In this document: in pieces, positions 18,213 through 27,053 of the stretch | How the letters are laid out: every line of letters starts with the position of its first letter | Numbering within the stretch: the first letter of the stretch is position 1 | From: an uncultured Paracoccaceae bacterium | GTDB lineage: Bacteria > Pseudomonadota > Alphaproteobacteria > Rhodobacterales > Rhodobacteraceae | Direction of reading: 5' to 3' | Assembly (NCBI GenBank): GCA_937146765.1 | Contig: CAKZRP010000080.1 | Span: 186,001-250,000 of the forward strand | Length of the DNA stretch: 64,000 nt | Made by a program: the position numbers and the translations under genes | The notes under the pieces: generated by a model | What the model was told of the DNA's origin: nothing | The model's database searches: none | The model's input: only the letters and a program-made list of their open reading frames with translations

Positions 18213-18980
18213 ATGAAACACACCTTTAGCGCCCTGTCCCTGGCAGTGCTGACCCTGGCCAGCCCGCTGGCCGCAGACCCCATCCGCATCGCCACCGGTG
18301 ACTATGCGCCGATGACCGGCGAGGCTCTGCCCAACGGCGGTGTGGTCAATGGCCTCGTGGCGCGCCTGGCCGCGGATGCGGGGGTCGAGATCAGTTTTGA
18401 ATACATGCCCTGGAACCGCGGGCTGGAACTCACCCGCGCGGGTCAGATCCATGCCGCCAGCTACTGGAGCGATTTGGCGGACCAGACCGGGCTGATCGAG
18501 GTAGGGCCGGTGTCCAGCGAGCGCATCGTGTTCTTCTATCGCAAGGACAAACCGCTGCCGGCCTGGACCGCACTGCCGGATCTGGCGGGCCATACCTTCG
18601 GGGCCACCCTCGGCTATCCCTATTCCGAGGAGTTCTGGGCCCTGGGCGAAAACGGCACCTATAACATCCAGACCGCACCCAATGACGTGTCCAACTTCAA
18701 AAAGCTGCTGGGCGGACGCATCGATGCCTTTGTGATGGATGAACTGGTCGGCTGGGACATGTTGAACCAGAACTTCACCCCCGAGGAAGTGGCGCAATTC
18801 GCGGCCTCCGATCTGCCGGTGACCGAGACCCTCGCCTATCTTCAGGTTTCGTCCGGCATCGAGGGCGGAGCCGAAATCGCCGCCAAGCTGCAAGCGGCCT
18901 ACGAGGCCCTGAATGCGTCCGGCGCACTCGAGACCGTCAAGACGGAGCTCAACGCCGCCGCCGGCATTCCCGCAAGCTGA
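18213..18980 (+). CDS. Periplasmic substrate-binding protein, family 3, tandem copy 1
   Basis: The 255-residue protein has a signal peptide (SALSLAVLTLASPLAA) and a family 3 solute-binding fold. Characteristic blocks are RIATGDYAPMTGEALPNGG, EYMPWNRGLE and FKKLLGGRIDAFVMDE. It is strongly similar to the next gene along its length, so the two are a tandem duplication. No transport permease or ATPase is nearby. The next operon, convergent with the pair, encodes a kinase with the same domain type in its sensor. Ligand unknown. Confidence 0.85.
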   Translation: MKHTFSALSLAVLTLASPLAADPIRIATGDYAPMTGEALPNGGVVNGLVARLAADAGVEISFEYMPWNRGLELTRAGQIHAASYWSDLADQTGLIEVGPVSSERIVFFYRKDKPLPAWTALPDLAGHTFGATLGYPYSEEFWALGENGTYNIQTAPNDVSNFKKLLGGRIDAFVMDELVGWDMLNQNFTPEEVAQFAASDLPVTETLAYLQVSSGIEGGAEIAAKLQAAYEALNASGALETVKTELNAAAGIPAS

Positions 18981-19057
18981 TCCTTGCCGCGTGATCGGCG
19001 CCGCAAGCGCCGGTCACTCCCTTCTCCCTCCCTCCTCTCAATCCTGTGAGTGTCCTC

Positions 19058-19822
19058 ATGTCCCGCTTTCTCGGCGCTGTTACCGGCGCGCTCCTTGCCC
19101 TCGCCAGCCTGGCCCAGGCCGAAACCATCAAGGTCTCCACGGGCGAATACGCCCCTTTCACCGGTGAAACCCTGCCCAACGGCGGTGTGGTCAACGGGCT
19201 GGTGTCGCGCGTGGCCGAACAGGCCGGCGTCACCATCGAATATGAATACATGCCCTGGAAGCGCGCGCTGGAAGTGGCGCGAGACGGCCAGGTACATGCC
19301 TCGAGCTATTGGGGCGAGCGTCCCGACCAGAGCGGCCTGACCATGGTGGGCCCCTTCACCCTCGACCGCAACGTGCTGTTTTATCGCAAGGACAAGCCGG
19401 TGTCGGAGTTTGAGGACATCACCGAACTGACCGGTGTGGTGATCGGTGTGACTCATGGCTATTCTTACACCCCGGTCTTCTGGGCCAATGTGGAGAACGG
19501 CAGCATCCAGACCCAGACCGCCAAGGACGATGCCTCCAACTTCCGCAAGCTGCTCGCCGGGCGGATCGACGCCTTCATCGTTGACGAATATGTCGGCCAC
19601 TATTTGCTGGAACAGGAATTCACCGCCGAAGAACGCGCCCAGCTTTCCGCGACGCAAAGCGCCCTGATGGGCAGCGGTGGCTTCCTGCAGATTTCGCTCA
19701 AGGCCGAAGGCGGCGCCGATCTGGCCGCGCGGTTGCAGGCCGCTTACGACGAGATGAAGGCCTCCGGTGCCCTTGATGCCGCCCGCAGCGAGTTGAGCGC
19801 CGCCGCCGGTCTCGGCAGCTGA
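19058..19822 (+). CDS. Periplasmic substrate-binding protein, family 3, tandem copy 2
   Basis: The 254-residue protein is the close paralog of the preceding gene. It shares TGEYAPFTGETLPNGGVVNGL, YEYMPWKRALEVARDGQ and NFRKLLAGRIDAFIVDE. A signal peptide (AVTGALLALASLAQA) indicates export. A GTG four codons upstream opens the same frame, but the ATG is the more natural start for the signal peptide. It lies 77 bases after copy 1 and is probably cotranscribed; a terminator follows. Confidence 0.85.
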   Translation: MSRFLGAVTGALLALASLAQAETIKVSTGEYAPFTGETLPNGGVVNGLVSRVAEQAGVTIEYEYMPWKRALEVARDGQVHASSYWGERPDQSGLTMVGPFTLDRNVLFYRKDKPVSEFEDITELTGVVIGVTHGYSYTPVFWANVENGSIQTQTAKDDASNFRKLLAGRIDAFIVDEYVGHYLLEQEFTAEERAQLSATQSALMGSGGFLQISLKAEGGADLAARLQAAYDEMKASGALDAARSELSAAAGLGS

Positions 19823-19846
19823 TCCGACAAGATCGCTCTGAAATGG

Positions 19847-19879
19847 AAAAGGGCCGGGCATCTTGCCCGGCCCTTTTTA
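19847..19879 (+). terminator. Intrinsic terminator after the tandem binding-protein genes
   Basis: AAAAGGGCCGGGCA and TGCCCGGCCCTTTTT form a long stem around TCT. It is symmetric enough to act on the convergent signalling operon as well, which ends 40 bases further on. Confidence 0.92.
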
Positions 19880-19919
19880 TTGCGCCGCTTGCGGATTCGG
19901 GCCCTAGATCGATCCGATA

Positions 19920-20315
19920 TCAGCTTGGCCGCATCATCGCCGCGTGCTGCATCCATCGGATCGAAGCTTCGACCGCCGTGCGCAGCATATCAAGCGACAG
20001 GCCGCGCTTGGTCAGGTAGCGGGTCGCCCCCGCCTTCATCGCCGCCGCCGCCAGCTCTTCGCTGCCCCGCCCCGACAGCAGGATCACCGGTACATAGGGA
20101 TTGCGCGCCTTCAGAGCCGAAAGCACCGAGAGGCCATTGTTGTCGGCGAGGTGGTAGTCGAGAATGACGCAATCTGCGCGCCATTTCTCGTAGCGGGCCA
20201 CCCCTTCGCTGCCGGTCTTGGCGGTTTCGATCGTGGTGGAGGGCAGCTTGTTGCAGAAGGCCCGCAGCAGCGCCGTATCCTCGGGACTGTCGTCGATAAT
20301 CAGGATCTTCGTCAT
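19920..20315 (-). CDS. Single-domain response regulator
   Basis: The 131-residue protein is a lone receiver domain with the acidic pair Asp8-Asp9, phospho-acceptor Asp53 (VILDYHLADNNG), Ser in LLSGRG and Lys in YLTKRG. There is no output domain, so it acts through protein contacts or as a phosphate relay. Its ATG overlaps the stop of the preceding kinase gene by ATGA, so the two are translationally coupled and are very likely partners. It is the last gene of the four-gene signalling operon. Confidence 0.93.
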   Translation of the reverse strand: MTKILIIDDSPEDTALLRAFCNKLPSTTIETAKTGSEGVARYEKWRADCVILDYHLADNNGLSVLSALKARNPYVPVILLSGRGSEELAAAAMKAGATRYLTKRGLSLDMLRTAVEASIRWMQHAAMMRPS

Positions 20316-22693
20316 TGTGCATCCATCATGGCCGGGTCTGCCGCACCGTCCGGGCTGTCCGACTTGGCGTTGGGCAGGGAGAAATAGAAGGTCGTGCCTT
20401 TACCGGGCGTGCTGTCAAGCGTGATCAGCTGGCCGTAACTCTCCACGATTTCCTTTGCAAAGGAAAGGCCCAGCCCGCTGCCCGTTGCCCCCGGCAAGGG
20501 GCGCTCGCGCAGCGCCGTGCCGCGCATGCCCGGCTGGAAGATGCGCTGCAGATCCTGCGGCGGAATGCCGATGCCGTTGTCGCGCACATAGAAGACATAG
20601 GCCAGCCCGCTGGCATCGCCGCTTTCCGGGGTGAGATAGCCCACCCGCACCACCGGTCGGGCGGAGTCGTTATAGATAAAGCCGTTGGCGATCAGGTTCT
20701 GGAACACCACCTTGGCCTTGGCCCGGCTGGCGTGCACCTCCGGCAGCGGTGTCTCGATCAGCAGCCGTCCACCTGTGGCCTGTTTCAATTCGCGCAGATC
20801 GGCGCGGATTTCCTCCAGCAGGGCCTCCATGTCGATATTGGCGCGATCGAAGCCCTTGCCGCGGTGCTGCGACGAGGCGAGGAGATCGCTGATCGTGCCT
20901 TCCATCTGACGGCAGAGATCGCCGATCCGGACCACCTCCTCGGGCAAGTGGCTGCCGCCTTCCTCAAGGCTGCGCACCTGCCAGTTGATCGCCCGCAGAG
21001 GCTCCTTGAGGTCATGCGAGGCGATATCGGCAAAACTGTCCAGCTCACGGTTGGAGCGTTCCAGCTCCTCCACCAGCACCTCGAGTTGGCGCGAATGCTG
21101 CAGCAGCCGCGCCTCGCGTTCCTTGTCGCGGGAACGCTGGATCTTCTGCCAGATGCCAAAGCCAAGCGCCACCAGCACCAGCCCGCTCACAGCCGACACC
21201 ATCAGGCGCAACCGCTCCGGGGTCCAGAACACCGGGGTGCCGAACCACTTCGCCTGCCGTTCGGCATAGGTGTCCGAAATAAGATAGCCCGGAATCACCA
21301 CGTTGAGCCGCTCGCGGATCTCGCCCAGACCGAGCCGCAGCGCGGGGCCGGATTGCGACACATAGAAAGGCTCGACGCTGGCCTTGAACAGCTCGCTCTG
21401 GCCTGATTGCGCCACATGGGTCCAGAAGGCATCGGTGGGCGACAGGGTGGCATCGGCACGGCCGTCAAGAAGCGCGTTCATGGTGCCGTCCTTGCCCTCC
21501 ACCGGAACGAGGTCGAGGCCGCCGTGATCCAGTGCCAGCTGCTCGGTGTTCTTGCCACGTTCGACCGCCACCCTCAGCCCCTTGAGATCCTCCAGCGTCA
21601 CCGGGCTGTGCGGACTGTTCTTCAGCGTGAAGATGGAAAAGGGCACCCGATGGGTGGAGAAGGTGAAATCCATCCGCCCGGCGCGATCTTCGTTCCAGGC
21701 CATCATCGGCACCAGATCGACAAGACCCTCGCGCGGACCCTGGCCGAACTCCGCATCCGAGATCACCTTGAACTCGAGGGTGATCCCGGCCAGATCGGCG
21801 AGATCCTGCAGCACCTCGACGCCAAATCCGGTTGGATTGCCCGCTTCGTCGATCTCGACAAAGGGCGGCACCTGATGGATGCCGACCGTCAGCACCTCCG
21901 GCACCGGGGCGGGAATGGCGATGAGGTATCTGGCGCGCAGTGCCGCCAATTCACCGCTGGCTTCCAGCCGGGCAAGGGCCGCATTGACCGGCTCCAGAAG
22001 GTCGGCGCGGCTGGGATGGATCGCGACGATCCGGCGGCTGTCCACCAAGGGCGCGCCGACAAAGCTGATCCGCCCGTCGAGCCGCGCCGCGCGCATCATC
22101 GCAAACAGCACGTTGATCGGGTAGGAGATCGCATCCGCCTCGCCGCTCAGCACCGCGATCAGCGCGGATTCCGGGGTCGGATAGCCGACCATTTCAGCGC
22201 CCGGAAACAGGTCGGGATCAGAGCCCAGGGTTTCCGGGATCATCGCCACCCGCATCCCCGCAAGGTTCTCAGGGTCGATCCGGGCGGCGCTCTCCATCGG
22301 CACCCCGAGGCGGATCTGCACCTCGGAGACCTGATCGGAGGCCAGATTGCCGACCTCCAGCGTGCGGACCTCAGAGACGCCGGCCAGAATCTGGGTGTCA
22401 CCACGGGCCTGGGCTGCCACCAGATCGGGGATGGTGTCATAGTGGCGAAAGCTGATCTCGATGCCCAATTCCCGAGCAAGGAGACGGGCCAGATCCACCG
22501 AGAACCCGGTAGGCTCGCCGTCCGCGCCCTGCCCCATCATCGGCGGCGCCACCGTCCAGGGCACCACCACGGGCGGCTCCTCGGCGCGCATCGGACCGGT
22601 GGTGAAGGTCAGCAGGATCAGAGCGGCCAGATGGCTGAGACCGCATTGGCGACCCTGACAGAGCGCTTTGTCGTTCCCCCCGCCCCGGCCCAT
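20312..22693 (-). CDS. Histidine kinase with two periplasmic substrate-binding sensor domains
   Basis: The 793-residue protein has an N-terminal hydrophobic export signal (about 18-37). Two consecutive family 3 solute-binding domains follow (about 40-255 and 265-485), then a transmembrane helix (about 490-520, VSAVSGLVLVALGFGIW), a coiled linker, and a HisKA domain with predicted phospho-accepting His560 (SHDLKEPLRAI). A HATPase domain follows with DNGIGIPP and GSGLGL. Ligand binding in the periplasm would thus drive autophosphorylation. This layout resembles the BvgS/EvgS sensors but lacks their receiver and Hpt parts, which may be supplied by the two single receivers flanking the gene. Confidence 0.92.
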   Translation of the reverse strand: MGRGGGNDKALCQGRQCGLSHLAALILLTFTTGPMRAEEPPVVVPWTVAPPMMGQGADGEPTGFSVDLARLLARELGIEISFRHYDTIPDLVAAQARGDTQILAGVSEVRTLEVGNLASDQVSEVQIRLGVPMESAARIDPENLAGMRVAMIPETLGSDPDLFPGAEMVGYPTPESALIAVLSGEADAISYPINVLFAMMRAARLDGRISFVGAPLVDSRRIVAIHPSRADLLEPVNAALARLEASGELAALRARYLIAIPAPVPEVLTVGIHQVPPFVEIDEAGNPTGFGVEVLQDLADLAGITLEFKVISDAEFGQGPREGLVDLVPMMAWNEDRAGRMDFTFSTHRVPFSIFTLKNSPHSPVTLEDLKGLRVAVERGKNTEQLALDHGGLDLVPVEGKDGTMNALLDGRADATLSPTDAFWTHVAQSGQSELFKASVEPFYVSQSGPALRLGLGEIRERLNVVIPGYLISDTYAERQAKWFGTPVFWTPERLRLMVSAVSGLVLVALGFGIWQKIQRSRDKEREARLLQHSRQLEVLVEELERSNRELDSFADIASHDLKEPLRAINWQVRSLEEGGSHLPEEVVRIGDLCRQMEGTISDLLASSQHRGKGFDRANIDMEALLEEIRADLRELKQATGGRLLIETPLPEVHASRAKAKVVFQNLIANGFIYNDSARPVVRVGYLTPESGDASGLAYVFYVRDNGIGIPPQDLQRIFQPGMRGTALRERPLPGATGSGLGLSFAKEIVESYGQLITLDSTPGKGTTFYFSLPNAKSDSPDGAADPAMMDAQ

Positions 22694-22694
22694 C

Positions 22695-23075
22695 TCAGAA
22701 CAGCTCGCCCAGAAAGTCGCGGCTCACCGGTTTTTCGCAAAAGCCGTCGATCACCGGATGTTGGTCCGACCGCTGCCGGTCGGCGGGGTTGATCGAGGAC
22801 GAACAGATGTAAAAGCGCGCATGACCGCGCAGCTCGGGATAGAGCGCCTCATAGGCGTCGGCGAATTCGAACCCGTCAAGGCGCGGCATGTTGATGTCGA
22901 CAAAGACATAGTCCACCGCGTCGCGCCCCGGCGTTTTCAGATATCTGAGCGCATCCTGCGCATAGACGAATTCCACCACCTCCGCCTCGGGGTGAACCTT
23001 GCGCAGATTGCGTTTGAAGAAATAGCGATCCGCGTCACAATCATCGACCAGCAGGATCCTTACAGGTTTCGTCAT
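22695..23075 (-). CDS. Single-domain response regulator, cyanobacterial Rcp1 type
   Basis: The 126-residue receiver has Asp11-Asp12, phospho-acceptor Asp60 (VFVDINMPRLDG), a Ser-rich CSSS in place of the usual Ser/Thr site, and Lys in CEKPVS. The long loop before the acceptor and the DVDDCDADRYFF-like start recall the receivers paired with phytochrome-like and CheB-CheR kinases. It lies 5 bases after the large CheB-CheR-kinase gene and one base before the binding-domain kinase gene, so the operon order suggests it serves the upstream kinase. It has no output domain. Confidence 0.9.
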   Translation of the reverse strand: MTKPVRILLVDDCDADRYFFKRNLRKVHPEAEVVEFVYAQDALRYLKTPGRDAVDYVFVDINMPRLDGFEFADAYEALYPELRGHARFYICSSSINPADRQRSDQHPVIDGFCEKPVSRDFLGELF

Positions 23076-23080
23076 AAAAT

Positions 23081-26000
23081 TCAGGCCTCTGCCAGCGTAA
23101 ACCGGAAACTCGCGCCGCCCGTCTCCGTCGCCTGCACCTCGATGGTGCCGCCATGCATGGAGATGATCTTGTCACACATGGCAAGACCCAGGCCGCTGCC
23201 TTCTATCTCGGAATCTACATGTAAACGGGTAAACAGTTCGAAAACGCTGCGGCGGTCCTTTTCGGCGATGCCGATACCGGTATCGTCCACCCGCACCCCC
23301 ACCTTGCCCTCGCCGGCCGCAACCGGGGCAATGGTGATCCGGCAGGGCCGGTCGGGATCGCGGTATTTGAGCGCATTGCTCAACAGGTTCTGCAACACCC
23401 GCGACACCAGTGCCGGCACGCCCATGGCCTGCGGCAAGTCCAGTACAGTGACCTCGGCGCCGGTCTCGCGGATCTGGTTCGTCAGATCGGAGACGCAAGC
23501 CTTCGCCAGGTGGGTCAGGTCGAGCGGCTCCAGCATCAACTCGCGGTCCTGCAACCGGGCATAGTCAAGGATCGCATCCACCCGCGCCTTCAGCCGCTTG
23601 GTGCCGGACTTGAGGAAATTGACCAGGTCCGCGCCTTCCCCCTCGATGGTCTGCGGCAAGTCTTCCAGCAGGGCTTCGAGACTGCTTTCTATGGTGTTCA
23701 GGGGCTGTTTCAGGTCATGGGCGGAGATGAAGGCGAACCGGCGGATCTCGTCGGCACGGCGCTGGATGTCAACCTCGCGCTCGCGCAGGTCGGTGATGTC
23801 CTGATGCACGCCGATCATCCGCAAGGGGCGGTGGTCGATGCTCCATTCGGTGACCTGGCCGCGGCTCTTGACCCAGGTCTGGGTGCCATCCTTGCAGAGA
23901 TAGCGCATCTCGGTCACGAAGGGCACCTGCCCACGCGACCCGATATGGGCGTCAAAGGCCGTATGAAAGGTGGGGCGGTCCTGCTCGTGGATCAGGCTCA
24001 GCCAGGTTTCGGGCCGAGGCGACAATTCGCCCGCGGCATAGCCCAGAAGCGAGATGAACCGGGGGCTGACATAGAGCTGATCCTCGGGGATATTCCAGTC
24101 CCAATAGCCCGCCTCCTCGCTCTCCAGCACGCTGGCGAGGATCTCGCTCTGGCGGCGCGCCTCCTGTTCCAGAAGCTTGCTGTCGGTGATGTCCATCAGG
24201 GTGATGACCACCCCGTCGACATTGCCGCGCGGGCGTTTGAACCGGCGCACCCGGGTCAGCGCAAAGCCCCCGTCGCGGCGGCGCAATTCGCGTTCCGTTT
24301 CCTCGCCGAGATCGCGGGCAAGGCCGGCATCGTCGATTAGCAGGCTCACCGCTTCGGGTTGCAGCGTGGTGGCAAAGCTTTCAAGCGGGCGACCCACGTC
24401 GCTCGGCTTCAGGTCGAGATAGCGGGTCACCCCGGCACTGAAGCGGCGGATGCACATGTCATTGTCGAGCAGAAGGATCCCCAGCGCCGCGGTCTCCAGC
24501 AGGTTGTCCACATCGGCATTGACCTGCTCCAGCTCGGAGATGCGCTCGATATTCTCGGCGTTGACCGTGTGCAGCTCCTCGTTGATGCTCTGGGTTTCTT
24601 CGTTGTTGGCCTGCAGTTCCTCGTTGGCGGCGATGAGTTCCTCGTTGGCGGTCTGCAACTCCTCGTTGGAGGCGCCGAGGTCCTGCGCGGTCACCCCGAG
24701 CATCTCCTGCAGCGAACGCACCTCGCCCTCCAGATGCTGGATATAGGCGGTGCTTTGCTGGTGCGGGACAAGGCTCGCGTCATTGGGATCGGTGCGCGGC
24801 AAGGGCTGCACGGTCTGGCGGATGAAGATGGCGATGGCGCTGGTATGGCCTTCCCACATGATCTTGCGGCCGGTGATGGTCACCACCCGCACGGTCTCTT
24901 CCTCGATCAGCCGGATCTCGGAAGATTTGGAGCCGCCATTGTCCTCGGTGCCGCGCATGACCAGCGCCACGCCGCTGCGCAGGCGGTCGTCGATCAGTTC
25001 GAAGATATTGGTGGAAAACCCGCTGTCGGGAATGCCGAGGAAACTCTTGGTATTGCCGAAAGTCTTCAGCAGTGTGGCCGAGGGATCTACGATACAGATG
25101 GCGGTCTGGCTTACATCCAGCGAGAACTGGAACAGATTGGCAAGGTCATCCTGCAACGTATGGCTGCCGGAGAGCATCCGCCGGGCCCGGGGCAACATGC
25201 CAAGCGCGGGCAGTTGCGCGGTGAGCTGCGCCCGCGACAAGGAGGCCTGCGCCACCCGCTTGTTGCGGTAGATACGTTCCTTGCCGAGGTAGAATTCGAA
25301 CCGTACCCCGTCGGTGCCGGGCGTTTCCGCCGCGCCCAGCAAGAGGAACCCGTCCATTCTGAGCGACATGGAGAAGTTCACCATCACCTTGGCCTGCACA
25401 TCCGGACTGAGATAGATCAGCAGGTTGCGGCAGACGATGAGGTCGGTGCGGGTATAGGGCGGGTCAAGGGTGATGTCATGCACCGCAAAGACAATCTGCG
25501 CCCGGATCCGCGGCGCGATCGAAAACGTGCCCGGATGATGGGTTATGAATCCCGCCTCGCGAAACTTCAGCGGGATCTCCTCGAGCGTGTGATCTGGGTA
25601 GATGCCCTGTTTCGCCGCATTGATGGCGTTTTCGTTCACATCGGTGGCATAGACCCGGAAGTCGCGTTCGATCTGGTTGTCGTCGCGGAACTTCTGCAGG
25701 ATCATCGCCAGCGTATAGGCCTCCTCGCCGGTGGAGCAGCCCACCGACCAGATCCGCAATGGCGCGGAGGTGTCACCCTCCTCAAAGAGCTTGCGCAGCA
25801 CCCGGGTTTCCATCGTGCGCCAGACATGGAGGTCGCGGAAGAAATTGGTCACCCCAACCAGGAATTCACGATAGAGAAGCTCGACCTCGCTCTGGTTGAC
25901 GTTGAGGTGATCGAGATAATCTCGGATCCGGGTCAGCCCGAGAAACCCCATGCGGCGGGCGATCCGCCGTTTCAGGGTCGGTTCCTTGTAGAGGGCGAAA

Positions 26001-26803
26001 TCGATTTCCGCCTGTTTGCTGACGGTTTCGAGGATCTGTCGGAACGTGTCCTGGGCGCCGAGAAACATCTCTTCCACATCCGAGATGCCATGCCGCCGCA
26101 ACTCGATGAAACGTCCGATCTCCGCCACGATGTCGTCCGGTTGCAGGATCTGATCCACCAGACCGGTCGCGATCGCCTGCCGGGGCATCCCGTCGAAGCC
26201 ACAGGTGGCAGGTTCCTGTGCGATCACCAGCCCCTCGCGGTCCTTGATCGAACGCAACCCCCGGCTGCCGTCGGACCCGGTACCGGAGAGGATCACCCCG
26301 ATGGCGCGATGGCCAACGGCCTCCGCAAGCGAGCGGAAGAAGATGTCGACCGGCAGGTTCAACGCCGGGCGCGGCTGTGGCGAGATCAGGGAAAACCGCA
26401 GACCCACCGCGGGCGCTGCGTCCGGCTGGTCTGCGTCGAGCGATACGCGTGGATCGTTGAGATCCGCTTCGGTGCCCTGAATGACGATGTTGGACCCCGG
26501 GGGAATGACGTAGATATGGTGGGGTTCCACCTCCATATCGTCCTCGACTTCGACCACCCGATGGGTTGTCTCGCGCCCGAGGATCTCGGTCATCAGGGAT
26601 TTGTAATCCGGCGATAGATGCTGGATCACCACGAAGCTGTGCGGAAAATCCTCAGGGATTCGGGTCAGCATCTGCTTGATCGCATCAAGCCCCCCGGCGG
26701 AGGCGCCCACGCCGATGATGTAAAACCGCTCGTCCACCGTGCCAAGCGGCCGCGCACTGGCCCGGCCGCCTATCCCGTCGGGTTGCACAAGTTCGTCCGT
26801 CAT
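23081..26803 (-). CDS. CheB-CheR-PAS-histidine kinase fusion protein
   Basis: The 1240-residue cytoplasmic protein combines chemotaxis-type modification domains with a kinase. Residues of about 25-215 form a CheB methylesterase with the triad Ser35 (GASAGG), His62 and Asp178 (GTGSDG), without the usual receiver. A CheR N-terminal and SAM-binding methyltransferase domain follow (about 235-500, WSVGCSTGEEAYTLA). After these come a PAS-like region, a coiled coil with NEELQ-type heptads (about 670-750), two PAS domains, HisKA with His near residue 1029 (SAHDLKQPL), and a HATPase domain (DDTGIGI, GSGLGL). The ATG chosen replaces a TTG four codons upstream. It heads the four-gene operon. Targets are unknown. 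Confidence 0.93.
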   Translation of the reverse strand: MTDELVQPDGIGGRASARPLGTVDERFYIIGVGASAGGLDAIKQMLTRIPEDFPHSFVVIQHLSPDYKSLMTEILGRETTHRVVEVEDDMEVEPHHIYVIPPGSNIVIQGTEADLNDPRVSLDADQPDAAPAVGLRFSLISPQPRPALNLPVDIFFRSLAEAVGHRAIGVILSGTGSDGSRGLRSIKDREGLVIAQEPATCGFDGMPRQAIATGLVDQILQPDDIVAEIGRFIELRRHGISDVEEMFLGAQDTFRQILETVSKQAEIDFALYKEPTLKRRIARRMGFLGLTRIRDYLDHLNVNQSEVELLYREFLVGVTNFFRDLHVWRTMETRVLRKLFEEGDTSAPLRIWSVGCSTGEEAYTLAMILQKFRDDNQIERDFRVYATDVNENAINAAKQGIYPDHTLEEIPLKFREAGFITHHPGTFSIAPRIRAQIVFAVHDITLDPPYTRTDLIVCRNLLIYLSPDVQAKVMVNFSMSLRMDGFLLLGAAETPGTDGVRFEFYLGKERIYRNKRVAQASLSRAQLTAQLPALGMLPRARRMLSGSHTLQDDLANLFQFSLDVSQTAICIVDPSATLLKTFGNTKSFLGIPDSGFSTNIFELIDDRLRSGVALVMRGTEDNGGSKSSEIRLIEEETVRVVTITGRKIMWEGHTSAIAIFIRQTVQPLPRTDPNDASLVPHQQSTAYIQHLEGEVRSLQEMLGVTAQDLGASNEELQTANEELIAANEELQANNEETQSINEELHTVNAENIERISELEQVNADVDNLLETAALGILLLDNDMCIRRFSAGVTRYLDLKPSDVGRPLESFATTLQPEAVSLLIDDAGLARDLGEETERELRRRDGGFALTRVRRFKRPRGNVDGVVITLMDITDSKLLEQEARRQSEILASVLESEEAGYWDWNIPEDQLYVSPRFISLLGYAAGELSPRPETWLSLIHEQDRPTFHTAFDAHIGSRGQVPFVTEMRYLCKDGTQTWVKSRGQVTEWSIDHRPLRMIGVHQDITDLREREVDIQRRADEIRRFAFISAHDLKQPLNTIESSLEALLEDLPQTIEGEGADLVNFLKSGTKRLKARVDAILDYARLQDRELMLEPLDLTHLAKACVSDLTNQIRETGAEVTVLDLPQAMGVPALVSRVLQNLLSNALKYRDPDRPCRITIAPVAAGEGKVGVRVDDTGIGIAEKDRRSVFELFTRLHVDSEIEGSGLGLAMCDKIISMHGGTIEVQATETGGASFRFTLAEA

Positions 26804-27053
26804 CTCAATCCGCAATCATTTCGTTCAATTTCGTCACCCCACGCAGGACCGGGTCACGCGTGCCTCTGCTTCATGGGGGCGGTGATCCGACACAGGCCTC
26901 CCTTTCCCAAAACGGGCAGTCCCGAGGCGCAGGTTATCCGTGGCCCTGACGCACGTCCAGCGTGCAAAAGAAAGAAAACTTGCAATCGCGGTAGTTTAGC
27001 GGGGCTTCGATGCCTGTGAGCCGGGCGCGCCAATGCCGCCGCTTTCCCCGCGA

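Noticed and set aside
24359..26617. 752-codon plus-strand frame opposite the CheB-CheR-kinase gene
   Set aside because: The minus-strand protein has complete domain motifs; this frame has none.
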